Shown piece after piece: positions 56,608 through 64,000 of a stretch of 64,000 nucleotides of DNA (positions are counted from its first letter, which is position 1; every line of letters begins with the position of its first letter). The DNA comes from Chionoecetes opilio. Its lineage: Eukaryota; Arthropoda; Malacostraca; Decapoda; Majidae. The position numbers and the translations under genes are program-made. The stretch is from assembly GCA_016584305.1 (NCBI GenBank), contig JACEEZ010023664.1, positions 629,583 through 693,582 on the forward strand. The letters run 5' to 3'. The notes below the pieces were generated by a model that had not been told where the DNA came from, searched no databases, and saw only the letters and a list, made by a program, of their open reading frames with translations.

Positions 56608-59042
56608 CACACAAACCTCGATTTCCCAGACCTCCATTTCCCGGATATCGGATTTGCGGGACAAAATCCGAGGTCCGGGGATATGTCAGTCAAGGTCTTT
56701 TTTTTTTTTTTTTTTTACGTTGAAATGCTTGGTCCTGTTCGTAAATTGACAAAGTTGTCCGGCGGTCCGAGCGTCTCCTGTCACCCCTGGTCAGTGTCCG
56801 CGCCTCCCGCCAGGTGGCAGCATGCTCAGCGGTCGTATTATTTACATTTGGGCACACAACACTCACGGTTCACCTGCACCGCCTCCGTCAGTCCCCTGAC
56901 TCCCACTGCCCCTGGTGCAGTTACATCTCTGAGATTATTGAACACTTTCTGCTCCTTCCCACCAGGTGGCAGCATGCTCAGCGGTCGTATTGTTTACATT
57001 TGGACACACGACACTCACGGTTCACCTGCACCGCCTCCGTTAGTCCCTTGACCCCCACTGCCCTTGGTGCAGGAACGTCTCTTGAGACTATTGAACACTT
57101 TCTGCTGCCTCCCGCCAGGTGGCAGCATGCTCAGCGGCCGTATTGTTTACATTTGGGCACACGACACTCACGGTTCACCTGCACCACCTCCGTTAGTCCC
57201 CTGACCCCCACTGCCCCTGGTGCAGGAACGTCTCTTGAGACTACAGGGAGGTCCCGTTATACGAGCATTCGATATACGAGAATCCGATGATACGAGATGT
57301 GTAAATTAGTGTCTATTTTCAATATACGAGATCGAAAATCCAATGCTACGACATTCAAACTGGGGTTAGTAAAATTACCAAGTTATTCACTAAAGTAAAT
57401 TAAAAGTTATTTACTAAAATTATAAAGTCATTTACTGACTATACGATTTAATATCAATCTGATTATAATCAATCTGATGGTGGTGGTGGTGGTGGTATTT
57501 CATAATTGTTATTCTTCCTCCTCTCTGTACCCACGGCTGAAATGGCATATTTAACACCTCACACACACCCTACCATGTATAACACCACGCTAACCCTAAA
57601 TAACACCTATAACGGCATTAGAAACACGAGTTATAGTGGTTATATGAGGCCTAACACAAGCGGCCTGCCTCTCGGCGACGCTATAAGACACTGTTGTTGT
57701 GAAGGCTACGAACACATTTTATTTCCACTGCACTAATGCACTACTTTCGCCACTGCACTAATGTTGCCAGGCACAATATATTACGAATTTTAGCATAAAT
57801 GCTAAAAGCTCGCTTCGCTCGCTTGGACAATGAGTTAAGAGACGAAATATAACTTTCTGTGCCAAATTTCTTGCTTTGCGCCTGTATCTTTCTTGTCCAC
57901 ACATTCGTGGAAACATTTTACAAGCCTATATGAAACCTGATTTCGGCTGAAATAGGTGTCAAAAATATGATAATTCTGGTGGCTCGGTACGGCAATGTGG
58001 CCTACACAAATTCACAACCCTGGACAATGTACTACAATGATTCAGATGCGCAGAGACGAGTTTGTGGGCAGTGGAAGAGGTCTGCGCACCCTCCCTTGTC
58101 CCTTACCTACCGTACCCTCTCGAGTCTAGTGTATCACGCGGCGTCCCTAAGAGTACATACGTCTTTGTTGCTTGTATGTATTGTGCCTTGTGAGTCGATT
58201 TTAGTGATTTGCTGGTTTACTTAATGTGCTTATTGTGACTTATTTGTGCTCTGTCCTACTGTGCTGTCACACTCTTAATTCACTGTGTTTTGTGTGGTGG
58301 TGTGGTGGTGTGGTATATAGAGCCCTATATTTGAGAGTTTGTTGTGTTTGCTATAGTTTATTTTAGCTTGAAAAACATGTCTTTATTTTTATTTATTTTT
58401 TATTTTAATTGATGGGGTCCTGAGGAACCAAACCTATATTTTACCATTAGTTGTGTGTTTCGTTATACGAGATTTCGCTTTACGAGTATGCCAGGTGGAA
58501 CCTAACTGCTCGTATCTTCGGGACCTCCCTGTATTGAACACTTTCTGTTGCCTCCCGCCAGGTGGCAGCATGCTCAGCAGTCGTATTGTTTACATTTAGG
58601 CACACGACACTCACGGTTCACCTGCACAGCCTCCGTTAGTCCCCTGACCCCCACTGCCCCTGGTGCAGGAACGTCTCTTGAGACTATTGGATACTTTCTG
58701 CTGCCTCCCGCCAGGTGGCAGCATGCTCAGCGGTCGTATTGTTTACATTTGGGCACACGACACTCACGGTTCACCTGCACAGCCTCCGTTAGTCCCCTGA
58801 CCCCCACTGCCCCTGGTGCAGGAACGTCTCTTGAGACTATTGAAAACTTTCTGCTGCCTCCCGCCAGGTGGCAGCATGCTCAGCGGACGTAAAAGTCCAC
58901 GGCGGGGTAGTTAATATTGGCGGTTGCCGGACATTAAATACTAGAGTGGGATAAACGTCCGGGGGTGGGTAATGGAATCGGACTTTTGCAGTTCCCGGAC
59001 CAGTGCTCCCCCCTATTAGTCCGGGAAAACGAGGTTTGTGTG
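56608..59042 (-). mobile_element. Family B element, copy 4, interrupted by a family A element
   Basis: CACACAAACCTCGATTTCCC at the left and CGGGAAAACGAGGTTTGTGTG at the right, TA outside both. The 153-bp unit boundary CAGGTGGCAGCATG is at 56811, 56963, 57116 and, after the nested element, 58559, 58712 and 58865 (spacings 152-153). Copy 4 therefore has the most units of the four. Confidence 0.9.
57244..58531 (+). mobile_element. Family A element, copy 4, nested in family B
   Basis: CAGGGAGGTCCCG... CGGGACCTCCCTG with TA at 57242-57243 and 58532-58533. The host unit reads GAGAC-TA-TTGAACACTTTCTG when the element and one TA are removed, exactly as in the neighbouring units. A scrap similar to the fold-back element of 15.4 kb is at 57745-57790. 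Confidence 0.95.
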
Positions 59043-59079
59043 TATTGATAATGATCATAATGATAATAATAAAGATAAT

Positions 59080-61852
59080 GGGGCTGGATGTTAGAACGTT
59101 CATAACATTCCTCCTTTAAGATCATCTTAAAGCGTTCTTAGCGGCCATCTTAGATCTTGGGATACGAACACCACAAAAATGTATTTTCAAAGGACCGTCC
59201 GAATGTTCTTAGCTCACGATGATGCGATCTTCAAGCTCGTTCCGTTCCGTTCCGACCATGAGGAATGGAACAGAGCTGACTGTCGCTTGGCCAATCAGAA
59301 GAAAGATTTCATCAACCTTTGAGAGTGTTAGCCAATCATAATGCCCAGTCAGAATGTAAACAATACATGACTCTCCAAAGGAAATATCACAACACTGAAG
59401 ACATATACTCGCTAATAACCTCCTGGCGAGACCCCACCCCAAAGATTACAAACTTATAACCTCAATATTACCTAACCTAGTAAAATTCTAGTTCTTTCCC
59501 ACCCGTAGGTCTCGCTAGGAGGTTATTGGTATGTTTAGATAAGATTATGGTAAAATTTCGGCAGTGGGCTTTCACCGATTTCGAGGCTGAAACTTAGTTT
59601 TCCTGAATAGTTTTGATGTGTATTGAATGAATCTGGCACTCGTTTTTGCCGGAAATATTTTTTTTTTTACAGGTGTGGGGGGGATCTGCCCCTCCCGGCC
59701 CGCCCCGCAACCTTGCTCCGCTTCTCACTGCCGTATAATAGTTTTCTATTTTTTCTTGGTATCTGTTACTAAACCAAACCCCACTTATAACCTAACCTAA
59801 TCTGATTTAACTTAACTTAACCGTTTGTGGCTAAAATAGCGGTCAATTTTCGGTAGTACATGTAGCTCCATTATTATTCAATTGTGCCATGTGAAATGGG
59901 GCTCAAAATACTCAGAATGAAGAAATCTACACAATGATGTAGGTAAGAATCCTAGGACTTTTGAAAGCCCATTACCGAACTAATACCCACCCATTACCAT
60001 GCAACTAGACGGTACCTGGAACTGTCGCCGATAGGAATTCTCGACGACGTCGGTTGGTATTCCAATTTGTTTCGTCGGTGAGTGTTCCTATTTTACCCGT
60101 GCTTCTGCATTCAGGGATTAAATACCAGCAATAGCCTGAACATTTAGGTTAGGTTATGTTGGCCAGTTGACTATATGTCTAGGTCAGATTAGTGAATGAG
60201 CAGGGGAGATTCCCCCCCAGCTCAGCACCGAAATAATACCGACTTGACATATTACAGTAAACGGGTTAGGTTGAAATTAAAGCCTGCATTCTAGTAATTT
60301 GTATGTGCTTTAACTCCACATTTTTCCTCTGCTTCATAGCCCTCCCGGTATTCCGCAGGAGTTGGCGGGCTCCACAAGCCTTACAGCTTATATTTGATGT
60401 ATTAATTTTGTCTCACTATATTGTGCAGTAGTCCATTTCCGTTATAAATTATATTTACAAGTAGAAATTATTATCCCTGTTAGTACCTTATAACAGTTGC
60501 ATTTCATTCCAGTTGGCCATCCCTCCCTCATTCATGACCACATATACATACTGTAACAGCTCTTCTCTCCCTATCATATCTCCTGCTATACAGTACCAAG
60601 TGCTGCACTGTCTCATCCACCCCCTCATCCCTCATCTTACACAACTTGCTCCCTACATTCATCCATCTATACACCCTACCATACACCAGTGGTCTTGAAC
60701 TTGCCTAGAATAACATCTCACTACCCCAGCTTCCATCATTGAACCATTCACTCATAAATTTCGCTTTACTCTTCTCAGACATCCTTACCCACCAATCACA
60801 CATTCCTTTATCTGCCACACTCATTTAGGTATATATGCAGTTTCAACCGATACTCCCTTTTGACCAATACTCTTCTGACATAACTGGGGGGCTATGCCCC
60901 CCAAAACCTCCCTGCTAGTTAACTAACCTAACCCGGGCATTGATTACGTAACCTAACCTCACTGGGGGGGTTTTGCCCCCCCAGACCTCCATGTGTTATT
61001 TTTCATTTACAACAGCTGTTCTGTGGGTTAGAAATACTCCTTATTATAAGAACGAAACGTTCAGGATACTTAAAACCACCGATTGGTTGTGTTGTATTGT
61101 ATTGGTCTAAACTGCACTTATACCTTTATGTATTTCACTTTTCCACCTACAGTACATGCATTCCACGCACTAGTCCTTTCCTCCCCTAAACACACTCATC
61201 AAGGTTACCTAGTTTATCTGCCGTTCCAGCACTCATTTTACATAATCTGCTTCTCTATCCATTCCATTCATAAACGTTGCATACCCACCACCCACTATCC
61301 TTCATTCATTCCAATCTCACTTTATGCCATACATAATCTGCCATCCGTATCCTTCACTTGACTCATTCTCTCCATTTCATCCTTGTCTCCTATTTTCCTC
61401 CTCCACTTCCCGCATCTTCCTTTCCCTTCCTTTGATCATCTTCTCTATACACTTCTAGCACAAGACACATTTCTTTTTTATTTGCACTTCACTCATTCCA
61501 GTCACCTATAGGCATTCGGCAGCATACCATTCATTGCACCCTTCACATTCCCCCTACAACATCCTGACCAACAATAAACAACTCAACATGAAATAAACAA
61601 ATTATAACATAACTTTATATGGCTTGTATATTAGAAAAACCTTCATCATGCGACCCTACGAACGGTGTGCGAGTGCTCCTCAGCAACCTTAGCACTAAGA
61701 ACAAATATGGTGGAAATATGAAAAAATATGGCGGATGGATGTTCGTAAAGATCATTTGAAAATATTTCTAAATGCGTTACAAACGTTCCAAGATCAATCT
61801 AAGTGCAAAGATGATCTTAGAGACCGTTACGAACGTTCGAACATCCGGCCCC
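59080..61852. mobile_element. Long DNA element with about 45-bp inverted ends
   Basis: GGGGCTGGATGTTAGAACGTTCATAAC... AAGATCATC on the left is matched by the reverse complement of GATGATCTTAGAGACCGTTACGAACGTTCGAACATCCGGCCCC on the right. The interior is AT-rich and low in coding signal; it includes the repeats shared with 18322 and 20620. The target duplication is unclear. The 60.5-61.6 kb part has many CCATTCATTC-type words and no convincing transposase. Confidence 0.6.
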
Positions 61853-62535
61853 TGACCTGCAGTCGCCGCCGTGACGAGGCAACTCTCGTCCCCCTTCAGG
61901 AGCAAACGAGTGGGAGCGGGGCCCCTCAGGGTGCTCTGCCGGGACCAGCTGTCACGGTATTCACGGTGTCCCCAGACAGGAGAGCCTCGTGTCCAGGTAT
62001 AGCTGCCGTGGAGGTGTTTCTTGCAGTGCCGCGGGTCAGCCTGGCGATGCCCACGCAGATTCTCCCCGCCAATGGGAGGTCGAGACGTGGCGGCTCGACC
62101 CATGCTCTGAACCCTCCCCCTGTGAGGTGTAGCGATCTCACCAGCTACCCTTTGCCTGAGTAGCTACATGCACAAATACGCGGCAGATGACGTCACACAG
62201 GTGAACATTGGCCACGCACACCCTCACCTTTCAGATCGCACTTATAGCGATCTGAGTAGCTAGTCTTTGCCCGAGTAGCTACATTCCCATTCCCAGATAA
62301 CTACGTACTACTCTTATACTGAAACACTGCTCCCTGGGTGAATGGTTGTTTGACAATATATACCAATTCTGATCTTGAGTAAAACATGGTGGAAACATTG
62401 AATATAGAGTAGTATGTAAAGTAGAACATAGAACATGAAGCAGTGCTTCACAGAAGAAGTGCTTCAAGGATAACTGTACGTGTGTGTGTGTGTGTGTACC
62501 ACCAATAAGATGGAATGATGGCGTTATGGTGACCA
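61853..62535. other. GC-rich block, possible host sequence, no gene assigned
   Basis: 61853-62170 is GC-rich and not repeated in the window, with overlapping frames on both strands but no motif that I recognise. 62132-62282 holds an imperfect duplication of GCTACCCTTTGCCTGAGTAGCTACAT. A (GT)n run is at 62478-62498. Confidence 0.4.
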
Positions 62536-62537
62536 TG

Positions 62538-62538
<1 letters not shown>

Positions 62539-62573
<35 letters not shown>
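62539..62573. repeat. (GA)n microsatellite
   Basis: GAAAGAGAGAGAG... about 35 bases. Confidence 0.95.
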
Positions 62574-62575
<2 letters not shown>

Positions 62576-62813
62576 GAGTTTTCAAGGCGTGTAATAAGAC
62601 ATGACAGCTGTAGATATACAGTGGTGTAGGTAAAGGGGGGATCGGAGAGGCTGTTATGAAAATATCAGATAGATCTCAGAATCTTTATTTTCTAAAATGG
62701 GGGCAGATGACATCACACAGGTAAACAGCTGTGCCCCACGCCGCGCCTAAGAAGTTACCCTATCAGCAAAAAAGTTTATATCAGCCATGGGAGATAAATC
62801 TAATAGGTATAAA

Positions 62814-63716
62814 TGGGGAGGTGTTAGCGGAGTGGTTAGCGTCTCCGACTGGCGTTCTCGGTGACCCGAGTTCGATCCCCGAAGAAACCCAAAACCTTTC
62901 TGCACCGTCGAGTGGCCTAAGAACACCCACATGCCCTGCCCATCAACTCTACCTTCGATTGCGAGTGCATCGGAGGACACAGGGAGGCGGTGTCGGGCTA
63001 AAAATGTCACGCCTCAAAATAGGGGTCGGTGCCTTATTTACCCTTCCTTTTCTCTTTCTCATAGCATAAATGGAGTTCGACATGGGTCAAAACAGGAACA
63101 ATAGTCTCTCATGTTGATATTTCAGTGAGTGAACAGTAGTTATCTGAGCAAATAACGTGGAATAATGAGTGAGATGAGATATATCAACATGAGAGACTAG
63201 TTCCTGTTTTGACCCATGTTTCCTGTTATAGCACTCTTCAAACAGCATTTATGATACATGTAGTTTTCTTGTTTTGACCCTCTCTTTCTCATAGCATAAA
63301 GGCTGTTTGAAGAGTGCTATAACAGGAAACATGGGTCAAAACAAGAACACTAGTCTCTCATGTTGATATGTCTCATTTCACTCATTATTCCAAGTTATTT
63401 GCTCAGATAACTACTGTTCACTCACTGAAATATCAACATGAGAGACTATTGTTCCTGTTTTGACCCATGTCGAACTCCATTTATGCTATGAGAAAGAGAA
63501 AAGGAAGGGTGAATAAGGTAGCGACCCCTATTTTGAGGTGTGACATTTTTAGCCCGACAGCGGCATAAGCCTCTAATCACAGGCGTCACTATAAGAATCC
63601 TGCCTGCGCCACCACGAGCGAGGACCAACCATCAGAGCCCTCAAGTGAACCTTCAGAGCCTACCATCCGAGCCCTGGGTCACCACTGCCTATAGGCACAA
63701 ATGTATAAAAAAAAAA
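62814..63716 (+). mobile_element. SINE type 2, interrupted by a palindromic element
   Basis: Head GGGGAGGTGTTAGCGGAGTGGTTAGCG (A box) and GTGACCCGAGTTCGATCC (B box), then CTACCTTCGATTGCGAGTGCATCGGAGGACACAGGGAGGCGG. The body resumes at 63560 with GCGGCATAAGCCTCTAATCACAGGCGTCACTATA and ends in an A run at 63706-63716. Without the insert it is about 330 bases. Confidence 0.92.
62991..63559. mobile_element. 569-bp near-perfect palindromic (fold-back) element
   Basis: TGTCGGGCTAAAAATGTCAC at the left and GTGACATTTTTAGCCCGACA (one base different) at the right. The arms, about 265 bases each, match nearly throughout, including CATAGCATAAATGGAGTTCGAC and TGTTTCCTGTTATAGCACTCTTC. GCGG (62987-62990 and 63560-63563) is duplicated at the ends. 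No coding sequence. Confidence 0.93.
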
Positions 63717-64000
63717 TACGAAGGATAGAAATTTGTGTGAGCGCATGGGACGTATCAAATTCTAGCTGTTGAGTGGCAGGCATCTGCCAGGCTGCAGCAA
63801 ATCTCAGATAACTACACTCCTCAATGCTGTTAGGAATGACAAATATAAGGTTGATGCTAAGTAGGTTATGTATATTGCTTCACAAATATATATACTTCAA
63901 GTTATATACTATACAAATAATTAAAGTATATGTATAAGTCCACCTATCAACTAGACAAAGCCTTCCAAACACCTACCCTCTTATTCAATAACACCCAACC
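63717..64000. other. No recognisable feature
   Basis: AT-rich tail of the window. The last 30 bases (CTATCAACTAGACAAAGCC... TTATTCAATAACACCCAACC) resemble LINE-like CTAC..ACAAAACCT words at 14036-14090 but are too short to call. Confidence 0.4.

Noticed and set aside
56503..57290. Long Cys/His-rich plus-strand frames as a zinc-finger gene
   Set aside because: They are the family B tandem units; the frame is not kept between units and there is no start, stop or splice context of a gene.
62815..62885. Functional tRNA gene
   Set aside because: A and B boxes are present but the cloverleaf is not complete and the segment continues into a SINE body with a poly(A) tail; the same holds for 29944-30015 and 39085-39130.

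Overview
The window looks like a transposon-dense intergenic segment of an arthropod nuclear genome, most probably a decapod crustacean. The organism is inferred from the kind of CR1-like and Jockey-like LINEs, tRNA-derived SINEs and TA-flanked short-inverted-repeat elements present; no rRNA, organelle or intact host gene is visible to confirm it. There is no bacterial-style gene organisation, and most open frames are shadows of simple repeats. No complete host protein-coding gene could be recognised. The best host-derived gene is a broken, intronless, poly(A)-tailed copy of a CCDC25-like (NFACT-R domain) gene at 7.58-9.44 kb.

Layout. 0-0.3 kb is A/C-only junk. 0.7-2.4 kb is a terminal-inverted-repeat (TIR) element carrying a G-rich minisatellite. 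2.4-7.0 kb holds SINE scraps, a Tc1 transposase remnant, a (TA)n tract with a pogo/Tigger-like element (here family A, ends CAGGGAGGTCCCG), a LINE reverse-transcriptase scrap and an element of family B (ends CACACAAACCTCG). 7.5-10.3 kb is the CCDC25-like retrocopy, a 47-bp-arm hairpin and a pyrimidine-rich minisatellite. 11.8-14.8 kb is a broken but near full-length Jockey-like LINE with a poly(A) tail. 15.4-26 kb is mostly non-autonomous DNA elements: fold-back, PIF/Harbinger-like and Tigger-like.

28.3-43.6 kb is one CR1-like LINE on the minus strand, cut into five pieces by four later insertions: a family A element, a 4.56-kb CACTG-ended DNA transposon with a recognisable but broken coding region, a 345-bp hAT-like element with a perfect 8-bp target duplication, and a BEL/Pao LTR retrotransposon with a 5-bp target duplication. 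Several of these hosts carry further insertions. A second, badly decayed BEL element occupies 43.9-55.7 kb, apparently bounded by the 5-bp duplication ACGAT. 56.6-59.0 kb is a family B element with a family A element nested in it at a clean TA. 59.1-61.9 kb is a further long TIR element. The end of the window has a SINE interrupted by a 569-bp near-perfect palindrome.

The elements do not work together as a pathway; they record successive insertion events. The most informative point is that the inferred ends of the 4.56-kb CACTG element tie a protein family that I know only as 'uncharacterized' in arthropod and hydra genomes to a CACTA/EnSpm-type DNA transposon. Base quality looks poor in places (1-290 and about 45-55 kb, with stretched homopolymers), so single frameshifts should be read with care.
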